From positions 270,805-334,804 of the forward strand of contig NZ_JARGZA010000001.1 of the NCBI RefSeq assembly GCF_030973515.1: a stretch of 64,000 nt of DNA, given 5' to 3'. This document shows, piece by piece, positions 44,806 to 56,282 of this stretch (within the stretch, counting starts at the first letter, position 1; every line of letters begins with the position of its first letter). The position numbers and the translations under genes are program-made. This DNA is from Jannaschia maritima (lineage in GTDB: Bacteria; Pseudomonadota; Alphaproteobacteria; Rhodobacterales; Rhodobacteraceae). Under the pieces are notes generated by a model that saw nothing but the letters and a program-made list of their open reading frames with translations, was not told the origin of the DNA and searched no databases.

Positions 44806-46979
44806 TCCGACCAGTCGAGCGCCGCCGCCTGCGGGCCCATCGCGGACGGCGGCCAGATCGTGCCGCCGCCGTCCAACGGCGAACCGTCCAGCGAGACCGT
44901 CACCCGCATCGCATCGCCGCGCACGAAGCCCAGCCGGCCCGCGGGCACCGCGATGGGGTCGTATCCACCATTGAGGAACGCCTCCGGCCGCTCCCGGCGG
45001 AGCCGCAGGACGGTCCGTGTCAGCGAAAGCTTGACCGCATCGACACCGGTCCCGCCGCCGGCCAGCAGGTCGTCGAAGCCGACCGCTCGTCGGTTGTCCG
45101 GATCGGTCAAGGTTCGGGATGCGACCTCCGTCCCCTGATAGATATCGGGAATGCCCGGCACCGTCAGCTTCAGCGCCGTCTGAGCGATGGTGACGTGGTC
45201 GGCCCGATCGGCGGCCTCTTGCAAATCCACGGGGATGGTGGCGAACCGTGCCCCCACCGCGTCCGCCGCGGCCAGGATCGGTTCCTCGAACGCCCCGTTG
45301 GGTGCGGGCCAGACCGTGTCCTGCTTGGCTTCCCGCATCGCCTTGATCATGTGGTCCCGCAGGCGGGGGGCGGCGTCCGGCTCCCCTGCAAGCGCCCAGG
45401 CGCTCTGAGCGAGGTACCACCGCCATGCCGGCGGAAGGTCTTCGGGCACCTCCCGGAGAAGCCGGTCGCGCAGGTCGGGCTGATGGCTCAGGATGGTGAT
45501 GCGCGCCCGCGCGTCTTCCGACCGCTTCGTGTCATGGGACGACGTCAGGGTAAGGGCGTGCGGCATCGCCCGCGCGCGGGCGGCCATGGCGTCGTGGAAC
45601 GCGGCCACCTCCATCGCGGGATGATCCGGTTCGGACCCGACCTCGTTCGCCGCGAGATAGGGAACATAGCGGAAGAAGGCGGTGTCCTCCTGCGCCTTGG
45701 CGATGGCGGCGCCGGTGACCTGCTGGATCCGCACCCGCAACCGCGCCCCTTCCGGTCCGCACAGCGCGTCCGCGAGCAGCGGCAAGGCCCCCGGCATCGG
45801 TCGTCCAGCAGCCGCGCGGGCGGCGGTGTCGCGGATAAGCGTGGCGTCCCGATCGGATACATGGTCGGCGGTCGCATAGCTGCGATACCGCGGAAAGGCG
45901 CAGACATACGCGACGATGGCGGCGCGCAGATCCTCGTACCCCCATTCGGTCCCGGGTACGGCATCGCGGAACATCCCGGTCAGTTGTCGCAGTTCCGCCG
46001 TCAGTTCCGTGGTGACGATCTGCCGCTTGGCCTCGTCCCGGACGGCGACGAAGTCCAGCGTGGCACCGAGGTCGCGGTCGAACGCGTCCTTCAGAATGGC
46101 CTCGCCCTCGGGATCGGTCAGGACCCGCGCGATGGATCGCGCCGCGTGATAGCCCGTCTCCCCCTCGACGGGCCAGTCGGCGGGCAGGGTTTCGTCGTCT
46201 GTCAGAATCTTCTCGATCCAGATCGGCACGTCGGGCAGATCCGCGCGCAGCCGACGCAGATACGCGGCCGGGTCGGCCGGTCCGTCCACGTGATCCACGC
46301 GCAGCCCCTGCACCAGCCCCCGCCGGATCAGGTCGAAGGTCAAGGCATGCATGTCGCGGTACACGGCGTCGTCTTCGATCCGCATCCCGATCAGGCCGGT
46401 CACGGCGAAGAAGCGTCGATGGGTGATCGCGCCGTGCTCGGTGCGCCAGTCGGTCAGCCGCCAGGCCTGCGCATCGTGGACCGCGGCCACGTCCCCGTTG
46501 GCGGGCGCGATGGGAACGGCCAGGTCGCCCACCTGCATCACGTCGCCGTCGATCGTGGCCTTCGCCGGATCGAAGGGTTCGTCCAGCCACGGCAGCCGCA
46601 GGCGACCTGCAGCCCAGTCGATGTCGAAATGCCGGGCATAGCGCGACGCCTGACCATGCCGCAGGACATCGCGAAGCCAGGGATTGTCCAGCCCGAAAGC
46701 GGTGTGGTTCGGAACGATGTCGATGATCAAGCCCAGCCCCGCATCCTCGCATTCGGCCGCCAAGCGCTCGAACCCATCCATCCCGCCCAGCACGGGGTCC
46801 ACCTCGCCCGGATCGGTGACGTCGTAGCCATGGGTCGAACCCGGCTGCGCGGTGAAGATCGGGGACAGGTACAGATGCGATGCCCCCAGATCGGCGATAT
46901 GGGGCACCAAGGCACGGGCGCGGTCGAAATCGATCCCCTCGCGCAGTTGTAGGCGATAGGTCCCGGTCGGAAGTCTCAT
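44802..46979 (-). CDS. treY: Malto-oligosyltrehalose synthase TreY
   Basis: Rearranges the reducing-end glucose of a malto-oligosaccharide to form maltooligosyltrehalose, 725 aa, GH13. The start MRLPTGTYRLQLR is conserved. Motifs: HLYLSPIFTAQPGSTHGYDV, IIDIVPNHTAF, catalytic Asp in GLRVDHVDGPADP, Glu in IWIEKILTDDE, and LTSSHDTKRSED. Partners with TreZ, whose gene overlaps by 4 bp; linear glucans would come from glycogen trimmed by GlgX. Confidence 0.95.
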   Translation of the reverse strand: MRLPTGTYRLQLREGIDFDRARALVPHIADLGASHLYLSPIFTAQPGSTHGYDVTDPGEVDPVLGGMDGFERLAAECEDAGLGLIIDIVPNHTAFGLDNPWLRDVLRHGQASRYARHFDIDWAAGRLRLPWLDEPFDPAKATIDGDVMQVGDLAVPIAPANGDVAAVHDAQAWRLTDWRTEHGAITHRRFFAVTGLIGMRIEDDAVYRDMHALTFDLIRRGLVQGLRVDHVDGPADPAAYLRRLRADLPDVPIWIEKILTDDETLPADWPVEGETGYHAARSIARVLTDPEGEAILKDAFDRDLGATLDFVAVRDEAKRQIVTTELTAELRQLTGMFRDAVPGTEWGYEDLRAAIVAYVCAFPRYRSYATADHVSDRDATLIRDTAARAAAGRPMPGALPLLADALCGPEGARLRVRIQQVTGAAIAKAQEDTAFFRYVPYLAANEVGSEPDHPAMEVAAFHDAMAARARAMPHALTLTSSHDTKRSEDARARITILSHQPDLRDRLLREVPEDLPPAWRWYLAQSAWALAGEPDAAPRLRDHMIKAMREAKQDTVWPAPNGAFEEPILAAADAVGARFATIPVDLQEAADRADHVTIAQTALKLTVPGIPDIYQGTEVASRTLTDPDNRRAVGFDDLLAGGGTGVDAVKLSLTRTVLRLRRERPEAFLNGGYDPIAVPAGRLGFVRGDAMRVTVSLDGSPLDGGGTIWPPSAMGPQAAALDWSE

Positions 46980-48670
46980 CGAAGCACCATCAGGCATGTG
47001 AAGGGTCCGCCGAGGGCCGTGGCGTCCCCATGGATCGCGTCGCCTTCGACCGGAGGAAGGGACATGGCGGCACCAGTCGGATTGACCCGGGCCTGCAGCA
47101 CGCACCCCGCCAGGCGCCAGTCCACCGCGATGCCGCCCTCGGGCCCATCCAGCACGCGCCCACCGGTGGCCTCGGGATCGTCCAGCAGGGGCCGGACATG
47201 ACGGCGGCGAACGTCCAGCAGACCGCGGATGCGGTCCAGGTCGGCCTGTGCCGCCGCCCCGTCCCGCACGGACCAGTCCAGCTTGGCGGACGCGAACGTG
47301 CCGGGGTCGATCGGATCGGGAACGTCGCTGTCGGCGAAGTCCTTGAAGTCCGCGAACTCGGCCCGCCGCCCCTCGCGCACGATGCGGCCGAGATCACCGT
47401 CGAAGCCCGCGAAGAAGGGGAACGGATCCGTCGCGCCCCATTCCTCACCCATGAACAGCAGCGGAACGTGGGGTGACAGCAGCAGGAACGCCTGCAGGCA
47501 ACGAAGCCGGCGCGGATCGACGCCTGCCGTCAATCGATCGCCCCGCGCGCGGTTTCCGATCTGGTCGTGGTTCTGCAGGAAGTCCACGAACGTCGTCGGA
47601 TGCACGTGGCCCGACGGCACGCCGCGTCCGCCCTCGCCCTGCTCGGCGAACCCTTCCGCGGCTGCACGGGCCAGATGACGAATAGGGTCGGCCGCGAAGG
47701 GGGCATAGTACCCTTCCCCCTCGTCCGTCAGGACGACATGGGCGGCGTTGTGCCAATCGTCGTTCCATTCGCCGTCCATGGGGCCGCCGTGGTGCAGGTG
47801 GACGACGTTTCTGTTATCCTCGGTGGTCAGCCAGGCGCGGGGATGGCGCGCGCGGACGGCGTCGCCCAACTCGACCAGCAGGTGCGTGGGCGACGGGTCG
47901 ACGATCTGGTCGATCGCGTCCAGCCGAAGCCCGTCGATGCCGAACTCGTCCATCCAGTAGACGGCGTTCCCCACGAAGAAGTCCCGGACGGCGGCCTGGG
48001 TGAAGTCGATCCCCGTGCCCCACGGCGTCGTCCGGTTCGCATCGAAGAAGCCCGGCGCATAGGATGCCAGGTAGTTCCCGTCCGGTCCGAAGTGGTTGTA
48101 CACCACGTCGAGCAGCACCATTAGCCCCCGGTCGTGCGCCGCGGCGACGAGCGCGCGCAAGTCGTCCGGCGTGCCATAGGCCGGATGCGGTGCATAGGGC
48201 AGCACCCCGTCGTAGCCCCAGCCCCTGTCCCCGCCGAACTGGGCGATGGGCATGATCTCGATGGCGGTGAAGCCCGTCGCGGCGATGTGGTCAAGCACCG
48301 CGATCGCGTCCCGGAACGTGCCGCCGGGCGTCAGCGCGCCGATGTGGCATTCATAGATGACCGCGTCCGCCCAGGGGCGGCCCGGCCCCCGCGACGGCGC
48401 GGCCGGCGTGCACAGCACGGACGGCCCATGGACGTCCCCCGCCTGTCGCCGGGACGCCGGGTCGGGGACGCGCAGGCCGTCCGGCAACGCGAACGCATAT
48501 TCACAGCCGGGTTCGGCGGGCGTCGAGGCGCCCCACCAACCGTCGCCCCGCGCCTCCATCGGCACGGACCGCCCGTCCAGGATCAGGTCCATGCTGTCGA
48601 CCCCCGGGGCCCAAAGGCCGAAATCGACGCCGTTCTCCCCGATCCGCGGGCCCCAATGTCGATCAGTCAT
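46976..48670 (-). CDS. treZ: Malto-oligosyltrehalose trehalohydrolase TreZ
   Basis: Hydrolyses maltooligosyltrehalose to release trehalose, 564 aa, GH13_10. An N-terminal CBM48-like domain (FGLWAPGVDSMDLIL), then the barrel with LDVVYNHFGPDGNYL, nucleophile in GLRLDAIDQIVD, acid/base in LTTEDNRN and FLQNHDQIGNRARGDRL. Overlaps glgX by 8 bp and treY by 4 bp. Confidence 0.95.
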   Translation of the reverse strand: MTDRHWGPRIGENGVDFGLWAPGVDSMDLILDGRSVPMEARGDGWWGASTPAEPGCEYAFALPDGLRVPDPASRRQAGDVHGPSVLCTPAAPSRGPGRPWADAVIYECHIGALTPGGTFRDAIAVLDHIAATGFTAIEIMPIAQFGGDRGWGYDGVLPYAPHPAYGTPDDLRALVAAAHDRGLMVLLDVVYNHFGPDGNYLASYAPGFFDANRTTPWGTGIDFTQAAVRDFFVGNAVYWMDEFGIDGLRLDAIDQIVDPSPTHLLVELGDAVRARHPRAWLTTEDNRNVVHLHHGGPMDGEWNDDWHNAAHVVLTDEGEGYYAPFAADPIRHLARAAAEGFAEQGEGGRGVPSGHVHPTTFVDFLQNHDQIGNRARGDRLTAGVDPRRLRCLQAFLLLSPHVPLLFMGEEWGATDPFPFFAGFDGDLGRIVREGRRAEFADFKDFADSDVPDPIDPGTFASAKLDWSVRDGAAAQADLDRIRGLLDVRRRHVRPLLDDPEATGGRVLDGPEGGIAVDWRLAGCVLQARVNPTGAAMSLPPVEGDAIHGDATALGGPFTCLMVLR

Positions 48671-50762
48671 CGGCGGGCGGGAACGGCTGGAACGGCGCGA
48701 TCCCCTCGTACAGGGTCAGGCTGCGTGCATCGGCGGAAACGTGCGGCCCCTCGGGCGCGCCGGTGGGTCGCACCTCGGCCCGGCCGGTGACGGTGTCGAC
48801 CAGTCGCAGCCACGCGCCGTCGGGCAGCGCCTGCCGGACGGCGTCCGTTCCGGCGTTCAGGACCAGCAGCAAAGGCTTGTCCGCGGCACCCTGAATCAGA
48901 AGCGTCAGGATGCGGCGGTCTGGATCGTGCCAGTTCTCCGGCGTCATCGGGCCCCCGTCCGTGCGCAGCCACGTGACGTAACGGTGTTCGGGGTTGCCGT
49001 CGTGCGAATGAAGGAACCGGTTGAAGGTCAGCAGCGGGCGATTGGACCGGATGTCGATGACGGCCCGCCAGAAATCCTCGAACGCGTCGGGCTCGCCCGT
49101 CCAGGACAGCCAGTTCATCGCTCCCATCTGGCAATAGGCGTTGTTGTTGCCGTCCTGGCTGCGCCCCCGCTCGTCCCCCATCAGGACCATCGGCGTGCCC
49201 TGGGACAGCAGGAGCGTCGCCATCAGGTTCCGCCGCTGGCGATCACGGATCGCGTTGATCCCGGGATCGTCGGTCGGCCCTTCGACGCCGTAATTGGCGG
49301 ACAGGTTGTGGTCGTGACCGTCGCGGTTCCCTTCCCCGTTCAATTCGTTGTGCTTGGCGTCGAAGGACACCAGGTCCATCAGCGTGAACCCGTCATGCGC
49401 CGTCACGAAGTTGATGCTGGACCAGGGCCGGCGTCCGTCGTGCTCGTAGATTTGGGCCGAACCCAGCAGCCGGTCGCCCATCGCCTGGGCCTGGCCCGCA
49501 TCGCCCCGCCAGAACGCCCGGACCGTGTCGCGGTACTGATCGTTCCATTCCGCCCAGCCGGGGGGGAAGTTACCGACCTGATAGCCGTTCGGCCCCGTGT
49601 CCCAGGGCTCGGCGATCAGCTTGACCTCCGACAGGACGGGGTCCTGGGCGACGGCCTCCAGGAACGGGGCATGCGGGTTGAACTGGTCGCGGTCGCGGCC
49701 CAGCGTCGATGCAAGGTCGAAGCGGAACCCGTCGATATGGCAGTCCTCGACCCAATACCGAAGCGAATCCATCACCATCTGAAGGACTCGCCGGTTGCCG
49801 AGGTCCAGGCTGTTGCCCGTGCCGGTCGTGTCGAACGTGTACCGCTTGTCATCGCCCAGCATGTAGTACGAGGCGTTGTCGATGCCCCGGAACGACAGCG
49901 TCGGGCCCATCTGGTTGCCCTCCGCCGTGTGGTTGTAGACCACGTCCAAGATGACCTCCAATCCCTCGTCGTGCAGTCGGCGGACCAGCAGCTTGAACTC
50001 GTCGATGTTGCCGTCCCGAACCAAGTAGCGCGACGCGGGTGCGAAGAAGCCCAGCGTGTTGTACCCCCACCAGTTGCCCAGGCCCCGCGCCAGGAAGTCG
50101 CGGTCGTCGTGGAACGCCTGCACGGGCAGCAGCTCGATGGCCGTGACGCCGCGCTCCCTCAGACGGCGCACGACCTTCTCGTCGGCCAATCCTTCGAACG
50201 TGCCGCGCAGCGGCTCGTCGATCCCGCCGTATCCCCTAGTCAACCCGCCGACATGCGCCTCGTACACCACCGTCTGCGCCCAGGGCGTGCGGGGGTGGCG
50301 GTCAGCGCCCCAGGTATAGGCCGGATCGACGACCACGCATTTCGGCATCACGAACGCGCTGTCGCGGCGGTCGAAGGACAGGTCCCCGTGGCGGCTGCCC
50401 ACCCGGTACCCGAACATCGCGTCGTGCCAGCGCAACGGCCCCTTGTGGGCCCGCGCATAGGGGTCGAGCAGCAGCTTGTTGGGGTTGAACCGATGCCCCG
50501 CCTCCGGCGCGTACGGCCCGTGCACGCGATAGCCGTACAGCTGTCCCGGGCGGACCCCCGGCAGATAACCGTGCCAGACTTGGTGCGTGTTCTCCGGCAA
50601 TGGAATGCGCGCGACCTCGCGGCGCCCGTTCTCGGCGAACAGGCACAGCTCGACCTTCGTCGCGTGGGCCGAGAACAGCGCGAAGTTCGTGCCGGACCCG
50701 TCCCAGGTCGCGCCGAGGGGGGTCCCCGACCCCGCCTCGACGCGGAAATCCGCATTAGCCAT
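48663..50762 (-). CDS. glgX: Glycogen debranching enzyme GlgX
   Basis: Isoamylase-type alpha-1,6-glucosidase (GH13_11), 699 aa, removing limit-dextrin branches and supplying linear maltodextrins. CBM48 N-terminus ([19 protein letters not shown]), [13 protein letters not shown], nucleophile in [12 protein letters not shown], acid/base in [31 protein letters not shown], and the [15 protein letters not shown] motif. The position between glgB and treZ suggests it takes the place of TreX in the TreX-Y-Z route. Confidence 0.95.
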   Translation of the reverse strand: MANADFRVEAGSGTPLGATWDGSGTNFALFSAHATKVELCLFAENGRREVARIPLPENTHQVWHGYLPGVRPGQLYGYRVHGPYAPEAGHRFNPNKLLLDPYARAHKGPLRWHDAMFGYRVGSRHGDLSFDRRDSAFVMPKCVVVDPAYTWGADRHPRTPWAQTVVYEAHVGGLTRGYGGIDEPLRGTFEGLADEKVVRRLRERGVTAIELLPVQAFHDDRDFLARGLGNWWGYNTLGFFAPASRYLVRDGNIDEFKLLVRRLHDEGLEVILDVVYNHTAEGNQMGPTLSFRGIDNASYYMLGDDKRYTFDTTGTGNSLDLGNRRVLQMVMDSLRYWVEDCHIDGFRFDLASTLGRDRDQFNPHAPFLEAVAQDPVLSEVKLIAEPWDTGPNGYQVGNFPPGWAEWNDQYRDTVRAFWRGDAGQAQAMGDRLLGSAQIYEHDGRRPWSSINFVTAHDGFTLMDLVSFDAKHNELNGEGNRDGHDHNLSANYGVEGPTDDPGINAIRDRQRRNLMATLLLSQGTPMVLMGDERGRSQDGNNNAYCQMGAMNWLSWTGEPDAFEDFWRAVIDIRSNRPLLTFNRFLHSHDGNPEHRYVTWLRTDGGPMTPENWHDPDRRILTLLIQGAADKPLLLVLNAGTDAVRQALPDGAWLRLVDTVTGRAEVRPTGAPEGPHVSADARSLTLYEGIAPFQPFPPADD

Positions 50763-52971
50763 CCAGCACGCGACCCTCGGGCGTCAGAACGACGACCGCC
50801 AGGGGGGGCAGGTCGACCGACAGGGACGCGGGCTGCCCATGCGCTCCGTCCTGTCCGGCGCGGATCGTTCCGGCACGCGCTTCGCCCGTGCCGCCATAGC
50901 GGGCGGCGTCGGAATTGAACGCGACCGTCCAATCTCCGTCATGCGGCACCCCCATCCGGTAATCGTCGCGCCAGACCGGCGTCATGTTGGCGGCGACGAC
51001 CGCCGGGGCCACGCCGTCGCGACCCAGGCGCAGATAGGTGAAGACGCTGTTCTCCGTGTCGCCGCCCTCGATCCAGCGGAAGCCGGCCGGGTCGCAGTCG
51101 AGTTGATGGAGCGCCGGCAGGGCACGGTACAGCCGGTTCAAGTCCGCGATCATGGCCTGCAGGCCCGCATGATGGCGGTCCTCCAGCAGGTGCCAGTCCA
51201 GACTGCGATCATGGCTCCATTCGCGGACCTGTCCGAACTCGCCACCCATGAACAGCAGCTTCTTTCCCGGATGGGTCCACATGAACGACAGGTACGCGCG
51301 CAAGTTGGCGAACTGCTGCCAGGGGTCACCCGGCATCTTGCCCAGCAGGCTGCCCTTGCCGTGCACGACCTCGTCGTGGCTCAGCGGCAGGACGAAGTTC
51401 TCGCTGAACGCGTAATGCAGGCCGAAGGTCATCAACTGGTGGTGGTACTTCCGGTTGACCGGGTCCTCGGCCATGTAGTTCAGCGTGTCGTGCATCCACC
51501 CCATGTTCCACTTGAAGTCGAACCCTAGCCCGCCCTCGGCGATGGGGTGCGACACGCCGGGAAACGCGGTCGATTCCTCCGCGATGGTCGCGCCGTCGGT
51601 ACGCTCCGCGATCGCCGCGTTGGTGCCGCGCAGGAACGCGATGGCGTCCAGGTTCTCCCGCCCGCCATAGGCATTGGGGATCCATTCGCCGTCGTTGCGC
51701 GAATAGTCGAGATACAGCATCGACGCGACCGCATCGACGCGCAACGCATCGACGTGGAACTCCCGCACCCAGTACAGCGCACTGGACCGCAGGAAGTTGG
51801 CCACCTCCACACGGCCGAAGTTGTAGATCAGGGTGTTCCAGTCCTTGTGGAATCCCTGTCGCGGGTCCGCGTGCTCGTAGAGCGCCGTTCCGTCGAACTG
51901 CGCCAGCCCGTGCTCGTCCGATGGGAAGTGCGCGGGCACCCAGTCCATCAGCACGCCGATGCCGCGCCGATGCAGCACGTCCACCATCGCGGCGAAGTCG
52001 TCGGGGCTGCCGAACCGCGCCGTCGGGGCGAACATCCCGATCGGCTGATACCCCCAGGACGGCGTATAGGGATGCTCGGACAAGGGCAGGAACTCGACAT
52101 GGGTGAACCCCATCTCGTCGGCATAGTCGGCCAGCATCGGGCCGACCTCGGCGTAGGGCAGCACCCGGTCGCCGTCGCCCCGCCGCCACGACCCCAGATG
52201 CACCTCGTAGATGCTGACCGGTTCCCCGCGCAGGTCGCCTTTGGGGCGGCCCGTCCAGTCGCCGTCCTTCCATTCGTGCCGGGTCCGGCCGTCCACGATG
52301 GATCCGGTGCCGGGGCCTTCCTCCATGCGGAACGCGACCGGATCCGCCTTCAGGGGCAGCAGGTTGCCATACGTCCCCACCACCTCGAACTTGTAGAGGT
52401 CGCCGCGCGTCATGGCGGGCACGAACAACTCCCACAGGCCACCGCCCAGACGCTTGCGCATCGGATGGCGGCGCCCGTCCCAGGCGTTGAAATGGCCCAC
52501 CACGCTGACCCGGCGGGCGTTCGGCGCCCAGACCGCGAAGGACACGCCGTCCACGCCGTCATGCGTGACCGGATGCGCGCCCAAGCGGGTCCACAGCTCC
52601 TCGTGCCGGCCCTCCGCGATCAGGTACTCGTCCATGTCGCCCAGGATGGGGGGGAAGCGGTACGGATCGTCCTTCGTCCATTCGGCGTCGCCCGCCATGC
52701 AGCGCAACCGATAGGGCACGACCGACGTCCGCTGGCCCACCGGCCCGGCGAAGAACCCCTCCGGATGCAGGCGCGGCAACTCGGCCATGACCTTGCCCTT
52801 TGGGTCCACGACCTCCACCCGCGCCGCGTCGGGGGCGAAGGTGGCGACGTGCAGCCGCCCGTCGACGACGCGCGGCCCGAGGATGCCGAACGGGTCGCCA
52901 TGGCGCCCGCGGACCACGGCCTCCACCAAGGTGGGGTCGAAGACGGGGTCGGCGAGGGTCGCTTCGGTCAA
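50755..52971 (-). CDS. glgB: 1,4-alpha-glucan branching enzyme GlgB
   Basis: Introduces alpha-1,6 branches into glucan, 738 aa, GH13_9 with an N1 and a CBM48 domain. Signature residues: [15 protein letters not shown], nucleophile in [18 protein letters not shown], acid/base in [15 protein letters not shown], and [15 protein letters not shown]. It overlaps the treS-maltokinase gene by 4 bp and glgX by 8 bp. In the GlgE route it branches the chains grown from maltose-1-phosphate. Confidence 0.96.
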   Translation of the reverse strand: MTEATLADPVFDPTLVEAVVRGRHGDPFGILGPRVVDGRLHVATFAPDAARVEVVDPKGKVMAELPRLHPEGFFAGPVGQRTSVVPYRLRCMAGDAEWTKDDPYRFPPILGDMDEYLIAEGRHEELWTRLGAHPVTHDGVDGVSFAVWAPNARRVSVVGHFNAWDGRRHPMRKRLGGGLWELFVPAMTRGDLYKFEVVGTYGNLLPLKADPVAFRMEEGPGTGSIVDGRTRHEWKDGDWTGRPKGDLRGEPVSIYEVHLGSWRRGDGDRVLPYAEVGPMLADYADEMGFTHVEFLPLSEHPYTPSWGYQPIGMFAPTARFGSPDDFAAMVDVLHRRGIGVLMDWVPAHFPSDEHGLAQFDGTALYEHADPRQGFHKDWNTLIYNFGRVEVANFLRSSALYWVREFHVDALRVDAVASMLYLDYSRNDGEWIPNAYGGRENLDAIAFLRGTNAAIAERTDGATIAEESTAFPGVSHPIAEGGLGFDFKWNMGWMHDTLNYMAEDPVNRKYHHQLMTFGLHYAFSENFVLPLSHDEVVHGKGSLLGKMPGDPWQQFANLRAYLSFMWTHPGKKLLFMGGEFGQVREWSHDRSLDWHLLEDRHHAGLQAMIADLNRLYRALPALHQLDCDPAGFRWIEGGDTENSVFTYLRLGRDGVAPAVVAANMTPVWRDDYRMGVPHDGDWTVAFNSDAARYGGTGEARAGTIRAGQDGAHGQPASLSVDLPPLAVVVLTPEGRVLDG

Positions 52972-55900
52972 TGGACTTCTCCGTCATCGCCGTCGCCGTC
53001 CAGAATCGCCAGCATTCCCCGCAAGGGAATGCTGATCCAGCCGGGACGGAAGTTTCGCTCGTAGTCGATCTCGTAGGCGCATTTGCGGATCAACCACAAG
53101 TCGAGCATCGCGGCCTCGAAATCCGCGTCCGGGGACAGCGGATGACCTTCCATCGCCTCGCGATAGGCAGCGAGGAACCCGCCCGCCGTGGCGTCCCGCC
53201 AGCGTCCGATCTCGGCCAGGGCCACGGCCTCGTCCGCCCCGGCCTCCAACCTGCGGAAGAGCGCCGTCCACAGCGCATAGTCGAAGCTGCGCAGCATGCC
53301 CGCCACGTCCCGCAGCGGCGACGCCTTCGCCTGACGTTCCGCCAGGGCGCGCGCCGGCTCCCCCTCGAAGTCGATGATCGCGACGTCGCCCTGCGCGATC
53401 AGGACCTGCCCCAGATGGTAATCGCCATGGACCCGCGCCAGCTTGCCCGATGGCGTCATCTCCGCCGCCCGCGACAGCCGGGCCAGCAGGTCGTCGCGGC
53501 GATCCTTAACCTGCCGGGCCAGCGCCGCGCCCACCTCGTCGTCCAATGCGGACGGGTCGAGTGAGTCGATGAACCCCGCGACCTCGCGGCGGCTGTCCTC
53601 GATCAGTGCCCGCAGCGCGTCGGCATCGACGTCCTCCGCACCGAACGCGTCCTCGCCCGATGCAAGCGCTTGGTGCATCTCCGCCGTGCGCTGTCCCAGT
53701 AACTGTCCCAGATCCAGCGTGCCCAGCATCAATGGCCGCTCGCGGGTGGATTCCGCGCCCATCTCGCGCGTCTCCATCTCGCGGTTCAACGCTTCCAAGA
53801 CCCAGGTCCAGGCGTCGCCCTGGTTGGGCACATAGGCCGACACGGCGGCCAGCACCGTTTCCGTCCCATCGTCCGCCTGCCAGGCGACCGTGCCCAGAAG
53901 GGGCGGCGTCTGCGCGAAGTCCGTCCGCTCCGTCAGGAACCGTCCGACCTCGATGTCGGGTTGCAGGCCGGGCCGCACGCGGCGGTAGAGCTTCAGGATC
54001 AACTGATCGCTGAACGCGACGGAGGCGTTGGACTGCTCCGCCCCCAGGAGGCGCGGCTCACCGGGATCCTCGATCGCGGCCAGCCCGTCGGTGGACCGGA
54101 AGACGACCTCGCCCCCCTGACCGGGAACGGTTCGGTTCTCCCGCAGGGCGGCCAGGATCGCTTGGCTGGTGGCTTCGTCGACCGCGCCGTCGATCAGCGC
54201 GCCGACCACGTTCGCGCGGCGCAGCTTCGCTAGGGTCGCGGGAAGGCGCGGCCCCATCGTTAGGGCGTCCTCGCCCCAGGTCGCGGCCAACGGCAGGAAA
54301 TAGCTTTGCCGCTCGTCGCCCAGATCGACGTCCGCGATGGCCAGGGTCTGCGCCCCGTCCGACAGCGGCGCCAACTGGCGCAGCGATACCTTCGGCTGTC
54401 CACCGCCCTTTCCCGCGAACCAGCGTTGCAGCTTCAGGTACTCGGGCAGGACATTGGCCTCGAACTGCTTGCCTTCGCGGCCCGAAAGCGCCGTGGCCAG
54501 CGTTCCGTCGCGCGTTGTCAGCGTGGTGAAATCAGGCAGCACGGCGCTGGTGGGCGTATGCCATGCGGGCGCCTCCTCCTCGTCGGCCAGGACGAACCAA
54601 TAGAAGCCGTAAGCCGGCAGCGTAAGCAGGTACGGCAGCTCGCCCACCGGCGGGAACGGCGACTGGCCGATCAGCTCCACGGGAACGCGCCCCTTGTAGC
54701 GCGACAGGTCGATCTCGACGGCCTGCGCGCTGCGCGACAGGTTCGCCACGCACAGCACCGCCTGGTCGTCCGGCTGGCCGGCCTCCACGTCCTTCTGCCG
54801 ACGGATGTAGGCCAGGACCTTGCGGTTCGACGGATAGAGCAGGTCGATCTCGCCGCGGCCGAACACCTCGTGGCGCTTGCGGACCGCCACCATGCGCCGC
54901 ATCCAGTTCAGGTACGACGACGGCGATTCCGACTGCGCCTCGACGTTCACGCCTTCGTAGCCGTGGACCGGATCCTGGATCACCGGCAGGTACAGCTTCT
55001 GCGGCACCGCGCGGCTGAACCCCGCATTGCGGTCGGCGGACCACTGCATCGGCGTGCGCACCCCGTCCCGGTCCCCCAGATAGATGTTGTCGCCCATCCC
55101 GATCTCGTCGCCGTAATACAGGATCGGCGTGCCGGGCATCGAGAACAGCATGCTGTTCAGCAGCTCGATCTTGCGCCGGTCGTTCTGCATCAAGGGCGCC
55201 AGGCGGCGACGGATGCCCATGTTGATCCGCGCCCGCTTGTCGGCGGCATACGTTTCCCACAGATAGTCGCGCTCGCGGTCCGTCACCATCTCCAGCGTCA
55301 GTTCGTCGTGATTGCGCAGGAAGATGCCCCACTGGCAATCTTCCGGGATCTCGGGCGTCTGCCGAATGATGTCGGTCAGCGCGTGCCGGTCCTCCTGCGC
55401 CACGGCCATGTACATTCGCGGCATCAGGGGAAAGTGGAACCCCATGTGGCATTCGTCCCCGTCCCCGAAATAGGGGCGAGTGTCCTCCGGCCACTGGTTC
55501 GCCTCCGCCAGCAGCATCCGACCGGTGTAGTGCGCGTCCAGGTCGCGGCGGATCGCCTTCAGCACGTCGTGCGTCTCCGGCAGGTTCTCGTTGTTGGTAC
55601 CGTCGCGCTCCACCAGGTAGGGGATCGCGTCCAAGCGCAGGCCGTCCACCCCCATGTCTAGCCAGAAGTGCATCACCTCCAGCACCTTCGCCAATACATC
55701 GGGATTGTCGAAGTTCAGATCCGGTTGGTGATCGAAGAAGCGGTGCCAGTAGAACTGCTCCGCCACCGGATCCCACGACCAGTTGCTGTCGTGGGTGTCG
55801 TTGAAGATCACCCGCGTCTTGTCCATCCACTTCGTCGGATCGTCCGACCAGACGTAGAAGTCACGCTCCGGGCTGCCCTTGGGCGCGCGTCGCGCGGCCT

Positions 55901-56282
55901 GGAACCACTCGTGCTGGTCGCTCGTGTGGTTGATGACCAATTCCGTGATGACCTTCAGGCCGCGACGGTGTGCCTCGTCCACGAAGGCCCGGAAGTCGTC
56001 CAACGTCCCGTATTGCGGGTTCACCGCCATGTATTCCGCGATGTCGTACCCGTCATCGCGCAGGGGGCTGGGATAGAACGGCAGGATCCACACCGCCGTG
56101 GCGCCCAGGGACTGAATGTGGTCAAGCCGGGACATCAGCCCGGCGAAGTCGCCTATCCCGTCGCCGTTGCTGTCCTGGTACGCCTTGACGTGGCACTGAT
56201 AGATGACCGCGTCCTTGAACCAGTCCTCCGGCGTCTGCGTCGGGTCGGCGGCGGTGAGGCCGAGGGGGCTCGCGTCGTTCAT
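52968..56282 (-). CDS. treS: Trehalose synthase-maltokinase fusion (TreS-Mak)
   Basis: A bifunctional 1104-aa protein. The N-terminal GH13_16 trehalose synthase (about 15-570) interconverts trehalose and maltose; it carries [49 protein letters not shown] and [20 protein letters not shown]. The C-terminal maltokinase (about 620-1090) phosphorylates maltose with ATP; its kinase loop is [11 protein letters not shown] (near 949) and the metal site IIDFEGEP (near 968). The fusion channels trehalose to maltose-1-phosphate for GlgE. The start MNDASPLGL overlaps the glgE stop (ATGA). Confidence 0.95.
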   Translation of the reverse strand: MNDASPLGLTAADPTQTPEDWFKDAVIYQCHVKAYQDSNGDGIGDFAGLMSRLDHIQSLGATAVWILPFYPSPLRDDGYDIAEYMAVNPQYGTLDDFRAFVDEAHRRGLKVITELVINHTSDQHEWFQAARRAPKGSPERDFYVWSDDPTKWMDKTRVIFNDTHDSNWSWDPVAEQFYWHRFFDHQPDLNFDNPDVLAKVLEVMHFWLDMGVDGLRLDAIPYLVERDGTNNENLPETHDVLKAIRRDLDAHYTGRMLLAEANQWPEDTRPYFGDGDECHMGFHFPLMPRMYMAVAQEDRHALTDIIRQTPEIPEDCQWGIFLRNHDELTLEMVTDRERDYLWETYAADKRARINMGIRRRLAPLMQNDRRKIELLNSMLFSMPGTPILYYGDEIGMGDNIYLGDRDGVRTPMQWSADRNAGFSRAVPQKLYLPVIQDPVHGYEGVNVEAQSESPSSYLNWMRRMVAVRKRHEVFGRGEIDLLYPSNRKVLAYIRRQKDVEAGQPDDQAVLCVANLSRSAQAVEIDLSRYKGRVPVELIGQSPFPPVGELPYLLTLPAYGFYWFVLADEEEAPAWHTPTSAVLPDFTTLTTRDGTLATALSGREGKQFEANVLPEYLKLQRWFAGKGGGQPKVSLRQLAPLSDGAQTLAIADVDLGDERQSYFLPLAATWGEDALTMGPRLPATLAKLRRANVVGALIDGAVDEATSQAILAALRENRTVPGQGGEVVFRSTDGLAAIEDPGEPRLLGAEQSNASVAFSDQLILKLYRRVRPGLQPDIEVGRFLTERTDFAQTPPLLGTVAWQADDGTETVLAAVSAYVPNQGDAWTWVLEALNREMETREMGAESTRERPLMLGTLDLGQLLGQRTAEMHQALASGEDAFGAEDVDADALRALIEDSRREVAGFIDSLDPSALDDEVGAALARQVKDRRDDLLARLSRAAEMTPSGKLARVHGDYHLGQVLIAQGDVAIIDFEGEPARALAERQAKASPLRDVAGMLRSFDYALWTALFRRLEAGADEAVALAEIGRWRDATAGGFLAAYREAMEGHPLSPDADFEAAMLDLWLIRKCAYEIDYERNFRPGWISIPLRGMLAILDGDGDDGEVH

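Noticed and set aside
48357..50918. An 853-codon plus-strand open frame across treZ-glgX
   Set aside because: Antisense to two certain GH13 genes; no recognisable domain and composition typical of a reverse-strand shadow.
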